DNA from: Orbilia blumenaviensis | Lineage: Eukaryota; Ascomycota; Orbiliomycetes; Orbiliales; Orbiliaceae | Assembly (NCBI GenBank): GCA_036872755.1 | Contig: JAVHNS010000001.1 | Location: 2,542,001 to 2,606,000, forward strand | Direction: 5' to 3' | Length of the DNA: 64,000 bases | Shown: positions 12,574 through 25,854 of the stretch, piece after piece | Layout of the letters: each line of letters opens with the position of its first letter | How positions within the stretch are numbered: the stretch's first letter is position 1 | Position numbers and translations under genes: made by a program | The notes under the pieces: generated by a model | What the model saw: the letters and a program-made list of their open reading frames with translations, nothing else | Told to the model about the DNA's origin: nothing | The model's database searches: none

Positions 12574-14923
12574 TCAGATAGGAGCGAAAGATGGATAATT
12601 TGCTTCGTTCATTGGGTTTTGGGCCCTCAGGTGAACTATGCATTGAAAAATTTTTGAATCATCATATAAAGATGCAAAAGTGCGCGACTGACTTATGTTA
12701 AGTGAAACAAAATGAGAGTGGTGTTTTCTTACCAGGATCGCTGTGTATCTTAAACTGACGCGGGTATGGATGGTAGTCCATTGGCGGGTCGCCTAAGAGG
12801 CGCCGGGGTATGGGGCACTCCAGGTAGACCTCGTAGGCGACGCCGAGCATTCGAGCTCTCGGCCCCACTGAGAACCCGAATACCTTCATTCGTTTTCACA
12901 AAGAATTCCCTGGAGCCTTCGGCTTCGAAGCGTTCGGGACACTGGTCAATGTGGTGGTTCACCTCGCCTTTCTTGAGGCAGATCCCACAACCTTTGGAGG
13001 TGCCCTGGAAATCCCTCAAAAGAGATAAGTGAGTCGACAGTGGGAGGAACGGGACACATTCTTCACCAGCGAGCTGCTTGAAGCCCTCCGCCATGCACTC
13101 CCATGGCTGGAACATTACTAAGTCGACACCTTCCACAGACACGAACCCATGAAGGATGGCCCCGACCACGGGAGTGTGTGTAACAAGCACCTCGGGGCCA
13201 TCATGCTCCCCGGAAATCTGGGGCTCTGAGAGAACCCAGGCACCGCTATCGCCCGGACCTGCAAAGATATTGTCTTCTAGATTACAACGGTTTGACGTTA
13301 TGCACCAGTTTCTGATGATCCGAGGCTCGACAGATGCAGTCATACCGCTCCATACGACTGTCACCAGTTCAGGTTCAAAGAAACCAACGACAGCCAACAC
13401 AGACAGGATATTTCCATGCGTGAGGCCAGTCGATCCTAACGGCCCCTGTCAGTTTCTATGGGCTCGCAGGGGAATCAGGATCGGGTTCATGCGAACTTAC
13501 GTCCATTCTTAATGACACGCTCACCATGGAGAGGACTCCGAGCCGCATTGACCTCGTATACAGCAGAGGAACCGTTCCACAAAGTACATGGTATTGTGTT
13601 GAACCCTATTCGAGACACATGGCATTCCACGAGAGCAAGATCTAAGTAGGTCTTGATCGTCGTGCCCTCGTGTGACACATAAAACGCTCCTTGGCTTTTT
13701 TTGTGTACAGTGCCGAATTGACAGATGGGGCCGGTAGCATTGCCGGCATCCGCGAAGACAAGCAGCTCTTCCTGTGCCATCTCCCACCTTCGACGTGATT
13801 CGAATGTTTCCTTGCATTGTGGTCCGATTGTTCTGAGGTGGAACTCCAGCTCCTGCAATGCCAGCTCTTCTTTGGCACGAGCCTGTCGATAGCAAGTGTG
13901 GAGATCTGCGGTTGACGGTGAGACGACCGCCTCGTTTTGACCTCCAACGGTGTGACTTGCCGTTACAGCATAGACTTTACCTGTCAGGGTCGTGACATAG
14001 CCGCCAATTGTACCACTCAGACCTGAGTTTGGTGGTCCTAAGGAGGAGCCCATGGGTGGTCGAGCATGATAATCAGCATTCCTTGGCAAACTTCGTCCTC
14101 GCTGAGATTCAAGCAGCCGCAGACGATCGTCAGCCAGCTGGTCATGCCGGGATATTTCTTGGATTACGACGTGAAGAGAGTAGGCTGGGTCTTTGCTACG
14201 AACAATGTCGATCAACAGCCTGTGAAGTTGCTCTACAGTTATCCACGTGTCCTGCGATGGAACCGTAACCATCAAGTAGAGACAATGCCCGTGCTGAAAG
14301 TTACGTCTATGACTCGTAAACTCATAGCAACTGAATACCATGGCAAATGGCCATAGACAGTGGAAGTCCCGTTTCTGGATCAAGTCAACGACTGTGTCCT
14401 GGACCTGCTCGTACACCCGCCGCGCTACCAGTTCCTCGTAGGGGTGCCTTGCAAGGTACTCTTCCCTGTTTCTCAAGAGCCGCCTGTTAAGGTTGCCGCC
14501 TTCCTTGGATAACCGAAGTGATTCGGTTACGGTAGGATCTACGCCCACGCAAAGTTTAATCTGATTGCCGGCAAATATTTCCTTCGCATGTAAGGTTTCA
14601 GCAGCGGCGAACTGGCCGTCATTATAGACTTCAAAGTCTCTTCTTGATCGAGGGTTTTTAACAGGTAGATCCAAGTACGCGCTCAGGTCTTTGGAGGGGC
14701 CGATCTTAACTGACGGATCGGATATGTTGTCATTTTGATTCGATATTGGTCGAAGAACCCTGTCATTACGGGCCGAAGAGGGCCGAGGAAAACGTGGGAA
14801 GGCTTGATGCATTGCAGTAGCGTACACCCGTTCTGTATATACTTTTCGTGTATTACTGATAGCCAGGATACTTCCAGAAGCGTCGACGTCAAATCCTCCT
14901 TTTTTTTTTTTTTGCGACTCCAC
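12574..14923 (-). CDS. Trypsin-fold (chymotrypsin-like) serine protease homologue, function unknown
   Basis: Exon 1 is 14923-13501 and exon 2 starts at 13435 (65-bp intron with a CTGAC branch point). The protein has a basic or unstructured N-terminus. A C-terminal chymotrypsin-like domain shows a full catalytic set: His in TASHT (about 324), Asp in YLDLALVE (about 428) and Ser in GPGDSGAWV (about 538). Downstream is a small Cys/His module (CGICLKKGEVNHHIDQC). The exon 2 frame stays open to a stop at 12750-12752, but after about 12890 the coding-like peptide shifts to the next frame (GPRARMLGVAYEVYLE..., PPMDYHPYPRQFKIHSDP). That frame leads to a GTAAGA donor at 12732 and an in-frame last exon 12635-12574. 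Either an intron was missed (one option is 12856-12925) or the gene carries a frameshift. The start is also uncertain: a poly-A run follows the first Met, and Met38 (14812) is an alternative. No signal peptide was seen, so an intracellular role is inferred. Confidence 0.72.
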
Positions 14924-17590
14924 CCGGGTTGAATTTTGGCAATTCGGACCGGCGACCTTTTATTTTTAAGATTTAAGACACTGCCAATCGACGACATTGC
15001 ATCTTGATTCAGGAGACTCAGACATCCAACGTTGCCACAGTTGTGCCACGTTTCTTTGATCAGTGCGGTGGCTGAAACCCATCCCTCGACGAAATCTTTT
15101 TGTCCCTTTCACCGTGAGGCTTTGTTTGTTTGGGGTGGATCATTGGGTGTTCAAAGGATCATCGAAACACCATCGTGACATGGCCTCGTGACCTCTGTGG
15201 ATAGACTCCGATAGACTTTGATGTTTGAATGGATGTATCTATCTCAGGACGCGAAGTCGCGTGGATAACTGTGCAGACGGGACGTGCCCGATCGTCTGCG
15301 GGAATTCGAAGGGAGCAGCATGACTGATACTGGATTATCTTTCTAGAAGAAATGATATGAAATAGAGATCTGAAGTAGATATGAAAAGAATGGAAAGAAT
15401 GCTACGAAGAAGAAGAACAGATATTCAAATCGATATTTTTATATAGTACTGACAGTAGAAAGCCGATGAGTTGTGGATGATGTTATTTTTTTTTTTGTGT
15501 GTGTGTGTGGACAAGTCAAAATTAAATTTTCCGTGTCGAAGAAAATCCCACGTTTTTTCCTGCCATTTCTTGGCGCGTTTATCGATAAAGTCCGCCACAG
15601 AGATCTAGAGAGGCCCGACTGGACCGGACTGGACAAGCTGGGAAGTTCCGCGCCAGCTTTGGCAGCTAAGCTTGGCCAAGCTCAGAGGGCAGTCCGCACC
15701 CGGCCAGATGTCCAACGGGATCGTCTTGATATCTCCTGATGTGATATGATAGTATGCCGATGCCTCATAGCTGTAGCCATACGTAGTAAAAGGGTTGTTC
15801 AGTTCAATTCCCTTAATCACCATTAAATTAATTATAAATTCATAAGAAAGCAGACATTTCAAATGCGATGCCGGTAATTAGCTCTCTGACACCAAGTGAG
15901 CTCGACATCGACATGCAGCTGCAGCTGCCCACATTATTGCAAACAAGGGAAGAAGGGAAAAAAAAAACACTCTCATCTCGTGCGTGCTGTCGGCACTCAA
16001 TTCGAAGCAGAGCTAACCCACCAGCCACGAACACCACAATTAAATCGAATTAATCTCACCGCAGGCCACTGATATCTGTCTCGATCTCTAGCTCCAGTAA
16101 GTGCTCGCACTAGCATCCTATGTGTCTCTCGAAATCGGCGCTTTCCAAGGCATTTTGAACTGTCCATGTTGTCCACTTGAAAGATAGTAAATAGCGTTTG
16201 AACCGGTTCAGATTTTTTATATGCCAAGCATCCGTCGGTGGTCGGGTATGTTTCAGTGCCTCTCCAAACGCCTCACTGTCTCTGTCTACTACCGTGCAGT
16301 GTTTACTCCGGCGCTGACGATATCATTTTTTTAATTTTAATTTTTTTTAAATTTTTTTTCCCCAGAGTAATGTGTCGCATTGGTAATTTTTTTCTGGATT
16401 TTTATCGCCCCCTAGTGCCATTAACCTGATTATCGTGGGATGTATGGGGGTGGAGGATAAATAACCCAGGCAGGATCGCATACCCCTCCTCGGGTCTATA
16501 TATCCTACCCGACGAGGCTCTTCCAGATCTATCCCACCATAAGCACGAGTAGGCACTTATCTAGGTACTTACCTAGCTACCAGCCCAGACATCGATCCCC
16601 GGTACCAGCATATGCTAGACGCAAGGGCTGATAATCCTAGACGCCTATCCTAAACCAGCTCTTCCGTCTGACCTGTGCACTGTAGTCCCCCTAAAAATAC
16701 CACTTGTTGTTTTTTATTTTATTTTATTTTTATTGTTTCCTGTTGGCGGCGGATTAATCCATATTTTTTTGCGACTCCAAAAGCTACACATCTTCACTCT
16801 CGACGGTTCCGGAAACGAAAACATATTATATTATAGGGCCGGTTATAGGGCATCAACTTCAGGCTGAAGCAGTCCATATTTAACGGCAGCACTCCAATTG
16901 CAACTAACGCCCTCGACCTCTCTCCTTCTGCCGCTTACCCCTCCCCGGGACCGCTGATTGGTCCACCAACAGGCTTCTCTTGCGCCAAGCTCACCAACCT
17001 GTCAACCTGCTCAATCAACCTCCAGTGCTACCATTCCACCTGTCTCCCGCTTTTTCTTCTCATAAGCTCTCTTCTACTCTGAAGAATCAGCGATCCAGCG
17101 ACCTCGCTTTTGTACTCGTGGAGAACAGCGCCTCGTGGCCCGTAATCTTTCTCTCAACTGCCTCGATCTGGAGCACAGGCCGCCCACCAATCGATCCGCC
17201 ACCCCATCGAGAGGGTTGTAGCTGTAGCCGCAACTTCTTCTGTCATCCGTCGCCCAGGCCCTCCCAGCCAGGTTGCGTCGGTTGATCCCGATCACCCAAC
17301 CAAACGCAATCCGGAGCATCACGCCGCTAATTTTAAATATATTGTTATCATTACAACGCTCTATAAGAGTGCTTGTCCACCTCGAAACCCCAAATTTAGA
17401 TAATAGCTTCATACAACAAAGCAGGCGACGGTCCGGGTGTAACGTCGCTTTGTATAAGGACCGTTCGCCTAGCTAGTGTCGTGAACAATATACACCAAGG
17501 ACGGGTTACGGAACAACGTACTCGTTTACGAGCCTGCGGGCCTCCGGGGGCCCCGTGCTCTGATTTTACCGATTTTTTTTGAACGAAGAT
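14924..17590. other. 2.7-kb intergenic region, divergent promoters and leader of the copper-fist gene
   Basis: No ORF with family features. It includes a T11-(GT)7 tract at 15486-15510, T/A-rich runs at 16327-16362 and a TACCTA/TAGGTA-rich patch at 16558-16581. A pyrimidine-rich stretch at about 16900-17100 is probably part of the long 5' leader of the transcription-factor gene downstream. Confidence 0.5.
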
Positions 17591-19364
17591 ATGCCTATTA
17601 TCAATGGCGTCAAATTTGCTTGGTATGTTGCACCACCGAACCGACTGTGTGTTATATGCATAAAAATAGCTTGCCTAACAAGATGTGCGCAGTGAACCTT
17701 GCATGAGAGGGCACCGGTCGTCGAAATGCACCCATCAAGACCGGATATTAATCAAAGTTCGCAAGCCGGGAAGACCGTTATCTTCGTGTCCTCACGAAGC
17801 TGGCAGTTGCAGCTGCGAAGTCGCAAGTGTAGCAATCCCGAAACTTTCAAACAATTGCCCCTGTGGCACCCCGCCCGACGGAAAGGTGAAGAAGGATGAT
17901 AAAGGATCTCGGTCGAGATCCAACCAACATATTTCTTCTATGCCCTCGACACCGATTCATCAGGCTCCCATGCCTCCGAACTATGGGTTCCCTCCTCCTG
18001 GCTATTTACCTGGTATGGAAAATGCTGCTGAATTTATGCCAGGCCTCGATCCTCAGATGTGGCAACAAACAGGCTTCAACGGGATGCCCATGGACCCCTT
18101 CTCTCCGTCAATGGACATCCATTCGCCGCTTGGACAACCTTTTTATCAACCAGGCCCACCTCCAGGTCTTTCGCCAGTCCCAATTGTGAAACCGCCATCA
18201 TCGAAGAAGAGTTGTTGTAAACCCGAACCCTCCGCCATGGATGCAAAGAATTTCATCGATGCAACTACCGCTGGATTTCCTGGCATTCAGACACCCTTGC
18301 CTCCAAACTTCGGAGAGTTCCAACTTCCAAATGAGCAAAGGACCCGTAGACATACGACCGAGGTGTACCCGCCGCGGAAACGGGTGGCGGGGCAATTTAT
18401 CGAAGGAGATATGAGACAGTTCGTTGGCCATGGACCAGATGGGAGGAGTACAAGCATGCCTAACGTCCCGATTATGGCCAACACTATGGCGCCAGGAATA
18501 CCTTATGGAAGACAACCGATTGAGCCGGTATCCCTCGACAACCAGGACTCCGCATACACGATCTATTCTGCCCGACGTTATACCCAGCCTCAAATCAATT
18601 ACATGAATGCTATCCGAGAGGCGCACGAGAGGCAGCAACAGGACAATATTGAGACAGCCAGGAGGGCTAGCCAGGCCGCTGAGCATGCGCAGAAGATGAG
18701 CGGAGGAGGAGGAGGAAGTTGCTGCTCCGCTGTAGATCCTTCCATGCCCTACGCCCTTCCCCATGGGCAAGAGTGCGGCTGTGGTCCAAATTGCAGCTGT
18801 GTCATGTGTATCACTCATCCGTATAATTCGGCCAGTATCGAGTATATTAGAAATATACACGAAAGCATGCAAACGCCCGAACAAAGCTCGGAAGAACAAT
18901 CCCCTTCCACACAGGGCTTTGCTCATTCCGTTGCGGGAACCGACTTCCCGTCAAATGGGGGCGTGGGCATGTTTAATGATTCTGTGCTGGACAATATGTT
19001 AGACGAGAAGGATATGCTTGGCATGCAAGGAAACCAGTTGTCACCATCTGCTTTCATTCAATTGGACTACAACCTAGGGAACTGCTCTCAGCACAATGGC
19101 GGGTGTATGTGTGGCGACGGATGCCAATGTGTCGGCTGTTTAACCCACGGAGGCCACAATGGCGTTCCGCTGCACGGCGGCATAGACACGAGTATGCTGA
19201 CTCAACCTTTACCCGACCATCCTCTGGACGAGGCCCAGACAAGCGCGCAGGGTGGAAACTTAGCTCTCGAGGACCAAAAAGCCAACGATAATTCGGACGG
19301 TAGTGTCTGGAAGACCGAGGATTCATCTAGCAGCTCTGGCATCCAAAAACCTGGCAGCAACTGA
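17591..19364 (+). CDS. Copper-fist transcription factor (Cuf1/Mac1/Ace1 family)
   Basis: Exon 1 is 17591-17622 (32 nt) and exon 2 is 17693-19364; the product is 567 aa. The 70-bp intron (GTATGT, branch CTAAC, acceptor GCGCAG) splits the second zinc-module codon. Joined, the N-terminus has C11, C14, C23 and H25 (FACEPCMRGHRSSKCTH) followed by KVRKPGRP, the copper-fist DNA-binding domain with its minor-groove KGRP-like motif. Two cysteine clusters near the C-terminus (CGCGPNCSCVMCITH and CMCGDGCQCVGCLTH) match the CxCx3CxCx2Cx2H copper-sensing repeats of Mac1/Cuf1-type regulators. The middle is Pro/Met/Gln-rich. It is probably a nuclear regulator of copper uptake or detoxification genes; two Cys repeats favour a Mac1/Cuf1-type activator of uptake (inference). 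A start at 17685 would destroy the zinc module, so it is rejected. Confidence 0.95.
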
Positions 19365-22300
19365 ACTTTCGACGGAGGGGAGTGATTTTTGTGGATCACC
19401 TCCCTGGAGAATTTTATGCCCTTTTTTTTTACTTTCTTTAACGGCTGGGGGGATATCTTAAGACTCCGCTGTATGGCGGTTCTGGTCTACCCTAGCCATA
19501 AAAAAACAAGCTCCCGTGACGTCTCTCTGATCCGACGATCCGAGTGCACACACGTACAAGCTTTACCTAATGTGTTCAGACACCCTGTTATGATCACGAT
19601 CACATCACCACTCCGGGCGAGCTTCGAGAAAGGTGAAAGTTTGGAACTTTAGGGGTGAACAAAACAGGCGTTAAATTCGGTAGCCCTGGCGCTGGAAAGG
19701 TTGGAGTTTTTTTTGTTTGGCATTTTCACATATCAAAAGCTTGAAGAAGTGGACGGATGAGAAGAATAGAAATACATATATACGTACCTAGGTAGTATAT
19801 ATACATGTAACAAAAAGAAGAGGTAGGCATTCCCAGATGCCTTTTTCCTCGATACGAAACTCAAAGTTGAGTTTATTGAGAATATGTATGTACGCGCGTT
19901 TGAGTTTAGTAACAGCATAGTCGAGTTTGTCCAGCAATGCATCCCAATCGAAAGATTATCAAAAAAAGAATGAGCAATAAAGATTACAAAATGTTGAAAA
20001 CTGTGATAAAAGTTTCTTCTCACTTGAGCTCTCTCCTTTGAAGCTTCATCTAATTTCCATCCCTCTCCACTTCTAGAAGATTTTTTTCTTGCTTCCTTGC
20101 AGGGATAATTTAAGTGGATCATACGATGAACGTAAGAGTTCACGGAACAGTGATTATCTAGCTTTATGAAAGAGAAATTTATTCACATCGGGATTGTAAA
20201 GATTTTTTTAAGAAAATTCTGGTTTTCGGGATCCCGATGTGGCTTGAAAAAAAAAGTGTGCGTTCCGAACATGACCCCCTGGTATTATAGACCGGGTGAA
20301 CGGTTGTATTGAAACTGGTGATGATGAGCTTTGATATTTCTCATGCACTGGGGGAGAGCTCCGCGTGGCTTGACGTACCATACCTCCATGCCTCATACCT
20401 GCATACATATCAACAACAACCCCACGAGATTGAGATGGCATGATGAGGTCCCGAGGACGTCTCTGTCAAGCAAGGGAAGGGCATGGAAGGCAAGCAAAGC
20501 AAAGCGTAAGCCTTGCATAGAAGAGATGGGAGAGCCGATGGGCTGAACCCCAGCTGCAGACGCACCTGCGACCCCCCGATCTTAGCTCTAAACTTATATC
20601 AACTCTAAATTATCTAATCTGTTTTTGGAGGTCCTTGCGCCAGCTGCGCAAGCCTTTTGTAATGCAACAACGCCATTGCGAAGTGCGAGCCAGCTAACCC
20701 TGTGTGCGAGATTATTATGTTATGTATATAGATGTATGCTAATAGATGTATGTATGCTTTTAAGCCGTTTCGTACGATTAGTTAAGTAGGGTTTTTGCTG
20801 TATGATGCATAATTACTATCTCCGGCCACTGGCTAGACATGCTTAGAACCGAGGGACTATGTTTAGACGCTCATGATACTGTGGGATCCGTGAGTTCGGG
20901 TAAGTTGAAGCGAACGGTAAAACGGGGTTAAAGAAAGAATTAACTGCCAATTACTAGTATACTACCTGGATACTACTTGGTACTAGGTAATTAGTACCAT
21001 GATATGGGTATGGATGGCCTGGTGAACCCTGGGTACGGAGTAATTGCCTAGGTAAGGAAGAAGGAAGAATGAAAAGGAAGTACTAGTAGAAGATGAAAGA
21101 GGGAAGGGAAGCCAACCGCAGGCGCATGCAGGCAGACCGTCGAGCACTGACCAACATTTTTCTTTTCTTTCTATTCGGCGAGCGGACGGATAAAGAATGT
21201 TTTATGGGGGTTCGTTTTCTGCTTTGGATGAGGTTTTATCTTGCAATTGTGGAGAAGATTATACTAGTAGTATCGTTTTCTTTACAACTTTTTTGGTTAC
21301 AGAGTATGTGGTGTGACATGTGTTGGGTCTAGAATTGATTGCTTCCGGGTGCCGTTCGGTTGGAAAGCTTCAACTATTGGAGCTCGGGATTGCGAAAGAA
21401 GGGAGGCGACGGGAAAAGAATCCAGAAAAAATAAAAAAATAAAATAAAGATAAAAAACTAAAAGAAAATATAAGTCAATGAACGAGGAAAAAAAAGATAA
21501 GTTTCAGATATTCGTATCCGAGCCCGGGCCGGCCGTGGGAATTGTAATTAGAACTAATCTCATAGTCTGAAAAAAATTTTGTGGTAAATTTGGCGGTGTA
21601 ACTGCAGGACGGCAACTGTGATACACAACATATTAAACATTTAACATTAGGCGCTCCGTGATGCGGATTGTCAGAGCAATTTGGCGGGCGATGATTTGCA
21701 GGAAGTAAGGGGACTGGGGAGCCTGTGGCCCCTGAAGTTGCCGTGCAATGCAATCACATGCGGGAAGAGAAAGGGAAACATTAACACCAAGGTTGTACTT
21801 TGTGCAATGGTGGAGATTCTTGTGTGATGTTTATTGATTTCTTTGCAAGTTTGAGTGGATGGTGAAAAGTGACGATATCTCCATGAGCTCAGAAACTAGT
21901 GCCAGTACTATACTAGGACTAAAACTAAGACTAAGACTCTTTTTTTTTTTTGCTAGTGTTGTTGTTTTACTATTGACGTTAACACTTGGTAATTATTTTT
22001 CCGAAGTCGTGTGGCTTTTCCCGACGCGATGGCAGTGGACATCAGTTAGTAGGAAAAAAATATATTGTGATAGTGACGATATGGTTGTCTGATCTGGATC
22101 TAAGGTTTGCCCGCTGACTACTAATCCCATTCCGACGATGGTAGGGCCATGGCAGAGATCATGACGATGCCGCCCAGAGGACGTTTTTCACCTTTTCTCC
22201 GAGTCTATGATGTTGGTACCATGGTGATGGCATCAAGCAACATATCCATGCCGTTACCGAACTCTTAGCTGCCTGGCCGGCGGAAGCCCAGCTGGACAAG

Positions 22301-24180
22301 TCCCGAACCTTACCTGATGCAGACGGGCCACCGCTGCATCCCGTCATCAAAAGGCCTCCAGGCTACCTTCGCACATGTACACACGCGGTACCCTCACCAC
22401 CAGACAAGACAGGTCTAATACTAAGAAACACAGACACTTCGAAAGGCTAGAATGCTCCAGGTGGTGGAGGAGGGGTGAGAGGGCAATCATTGCCCAGTTC
22501 CTGCCTTCGGTTCCGCATTCAAAGCGTTAAGCTCGAACCCTTCTCAGCGACCAAACCGTTATCGGGTCTCGCTTATCATCAAATTACAGGATTATCCTCA
22601 GGGTATTTTTGTCTTTGACGGACGGCAAGGGTCTTCTTTTACCTCCAAAGGAAAGGGCTCAAGCTTTTTTGGGGAATGCTGGGGCAAGCAAGGCATCACC
22701 TGGTTGCAGTGCAGGGTAAATGCACTGTTGGATTTGGACTCCGCGAGAAACATGAGAAGGGAAGCGTTCGAAGCGAACGAGCAGAGAAGAAAAAAAAGGG
22801 TCCCAAACATTCCAGCCCAACGGCCGGAGCTGATAGAATGGAAATGAAGAAAGAATGGCGAAACTGGCTGAATGCAAAGGTCTACAATCAGGCTCTGCTT
22901 TCTGCAGCCACCGCATCTAGATACCCATGTGGGCACCACCATCGACGGTGGCACCGACGCCCGCGCTGTGACTACGACCCATTGTGGATCCGGTCATTTC
23001 ACTGTAATATCGTCGAAAACCGATGGGATTTTTAGGTTGTTTCTATTCCAAAAGCCGTAATGGCAAATCGACCATCGGCCGTCTGGCGGACCACCCTTGT
23101 CTGTCAGACCGATACATGCATCATACTATAGGTCAGTCCTTGGTCTCAATTGCTTTCATCCATGCTTCCCCGTTTCCATTTTCATCGGGACATCCCATGT
23201 TTTTTTTTTTCTCTTGTCCCCATGGCCATGCCATCCGTGTGTGCACACAGGAGTTCGAACCCGCCCAAGGTTGCTATTGCAATAATAATACTTTTTGATC
23301 ACGTCGACATTGCAATTACATGCACGCATGTACCGCTCCCACCCTGTATGCATGCACCGTGCGAGTTTTCTAGGCCTCTCGGCTCGGGCTGATTGGTCAA
23401 GTATTGCTTAATCCAACACGCAACTTCTTTGCGTATCCCCCAACATTGAATTAGAATATGTAAGAGAAAAACCTCCTGTCTGCAGAAAAGGCACAGCAGC
23501 CAAAAAACAAATTTCCTGGAAGCCCGAGAGAAAGAAGAATTATGCACAACAATCCGAAATATCGCAGAAGAAGAAAAAGAAAAGGAGGGAAAAAAGGAAA
23601 AAAGGAAACAAAAATGAAGAAAAACGAGAATTCTAAGGAAAGGAAACCAAACCCATAGTTCCGTCCCTGTACGGTTGGCCCCAGCTGACCACAACCTTAA
23701 AATTTGGGGGGGCTCTTTTAGCTGTACCCTCTATAGCCTGAACTAAATTTCGACGAAAGAAGGCTGATTGTATATCCAGATGGCGTGGTTCGGCCTTAAG
23801 TATAATGCTAATAAGATATCATAATATCCTACTGCATTCTCTGTTTCACTGTGGTTCGTTCTACTCCGAACACTACTGCACTCTAGTGGCCATCCTCCTC
23901 AACGGCCGTTATTTATATTAGGCACACATCCCCACCATTATCGACCATTTCTTTATTCGATCTGCCTATTATATTCATAACGTTCTAGCCGGAGAATATC
24001 TGTTCACTTCAGATACCTTTTTCCTCTTTATATAACCCCAGAGGCACCCGACTCCTTCAATTTATTTCTTCTTTTTTCTTCTTCTGTTAGGTGGATATCT
24101 TCAAATATTTCTCCAATTGCAATTGAGAACCCTAAGACCCCCATTTATATTAATTAAAATCATTATCACAATCCAACAAA
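19365..24180. other. 4.8-kb gene-free region upstream of the aquaporin gene
   Basis: The longest gap in the window. It contains scattered short ORFs without recognisable motifs, a perfect TACCTAGGTA palindrome at 19785-19794, several A/T homopolymers, purine-rich tracts (23560-23640) and a pyrimidine-rich leader at about 24050-24110 just before the aquaporin start. No tRNA B-box/A-box pair was found. It may hold long UTRs or an unrecognised noncoding transcript. Confidence 0.45.
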
Positions 24181-25854
24181 ATGGTGTCGTGGGAAGGTGT
24201 CATGCCCGCAACTGTGAAGAATCGTAAGTGCACAATCCGTTATATCCGTTCAGGCTGAATAGATATTTTTCTAACAAGACCTCTTATTTTGTGTGTGCGT
24301 AGACCTGGTAGCTGCTGTGAGTAAACAATACCCTCGATACTAAACCAACCCCTTCGAAACATGTTCGGCGTTTATCTATAATTTGTTTGGACCGGTATCT
24401 AACGGAAACCTTCTGAACCGTTAAGATCGGTGAATTCGTCGGTACGGGACTCCCTTTTTGGAAACCACGTTTGCATAGTCATGCATATCGCTAATTTTAT
24501 TACGCCATTAGGAACTTTTATGTTTCTCTTTATGCCGTTTTGTAAGCTCTCAAAATTATAAGCTCTCCCAAGTGGATCCGGATACCCACTTTTTTTTTCT
24601 TTCTGGAATATCATTCCTAACATGGATGTTAGGTGTTGTATCGGTTACTGGTCACCGAGTTCAATATGCCTTGGAGGATGGTTCACCAGCTACTGGATCA
24701 GACCCCTCTTTGCTAGTCTATATTGCTCTAGCATTTGGCGTCAGTTTGGGTGTCAATGTCTGGATCTTCTACCGAGTGAGCGGTGGAATGTTCAACCCTG
24801 CCGTATGTCTCACCTTTAAATTCCCCCTCATTCATAAGATCCCTGCCCAAGCTTGGAAAGAATGATAAAAGCACATGATACTAACGGTAGAGATAGGTTA
24901 CACTTGCTTTGGTCCTGGGCACCGGCATGCCCATTCCTAGGTTAGTGCCTCGAAACGGTCGAAAATATTTTAAAAATGAGCCCCACCATGCTAACAAGCG
25001 TTTTTGACCAGGGCTCTGATATGCGTCTTGGCTCAGATTTTGGGCAGTATCGCCGCCGCTGGAGTCGCTGAGGGTCTCCTTCCGGGAAAACTTTCTGCTC
25101 AGACCACTATCGGAAGTATGTCGCGCATACCTATCCACATTTTTATATTCCGAATAAGAAACTAACTGGTGTTCCAGATGGTATCTCAAACGTTGAGGGC
25201 ATGTTCCTTGAGATGTTTTTGACTGCCCAGCTCATAATAACCATTTTCATGCTAGCGGTTGAGGTAAGAGAATGATTTATCGGGTCCTTCCCGAGTGTTG
25301 GCGGAGCATTTCTAACCTTATTTCCACGACTATAGAAAACAAAGGCTACATTCCTTGCACCGTTGGGGATTGGCAGTGCTCTGTTCCTTTCGCACCTTGT
25401 CGGAATCTACTATACCGGAGCCTCATTGAACCCCGTTAGATCATTTGGACCCGCTGTCGCTGCCGGCCATTTCAACAGTGATCATTGGGTTTACTGTAAG
25501 TTCGCTTAAAAATATGTTACAAATATGTGCGTTTTTGGTTTTTGTTGTATTCTGACGATATACGATAATGTAGGGATTGGACCAATTTTGGGCGCCTTGC
25601 TTGCTTCTGGCTTCTACAGGCTACTCAAGTTCTTGCAATACGAGGCTGCCAACCCAGACCAGGATGTTGACCTTAGCTGCTCGGCCCGAGAGCAGTCAAA
25701 CCGTCTCGCTTGCAACGCTGAGCAAATCGAAGGCAGGGAAGTTCCCCGTTCAGCCTGGTCGAGATCGAAAGGTTCCGATGTCGAGAGGGGTTCCATCCCA
25801 CCGAAAAGCCCACAGATGCCCTTTGTCGCCGTCGCTACCAACTCGACTGAATAA
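24181..25854 (+). CDS. Aquaporin (MIP family)
   Basis: Ten exons: 24181-24223, 24303-24316, 24426-24441, 24512-24541, 24633-24802, 24897-24940, 25012-25115, 25178-25263, 25336-25495 and 25574-25854. All are GT-AG and phase-consistent, giving 315 aa. Helix 1 is split over microexons of 14, 16 and 30 nt ([18 protein letters not shown]). The two pore loops are [14 protein letters not shown] (classical NPA) and [12 protein letters not shown] (NPV variant, common in fungal orthodox aquaporins). Six membrane segments are visible, followed by a hydrophilic tail of about 75 residues. Water transport across the plasma membrane is the family function. The absence of a wide glycerol-type insert argues against an aquaglyceroporin, which is inference from motif spacing. 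Confidence 0.95.

Noticed and set aside
22598..22954. 118-codon minus-strand ORF in the 4.8-kb gap
   Set aside because: It has a hydrophobic patch but no family similarity that I recognise, poor start context and an overlapping ORF of similar length on the other strand.
23240..23270. Possible tRNA B-box (ggttcgaactcc on the minus strand)
   Set aside because: Spacing does not fit GGTTCGANNCC, and no A-box or cloverleaf could be drawn around it.
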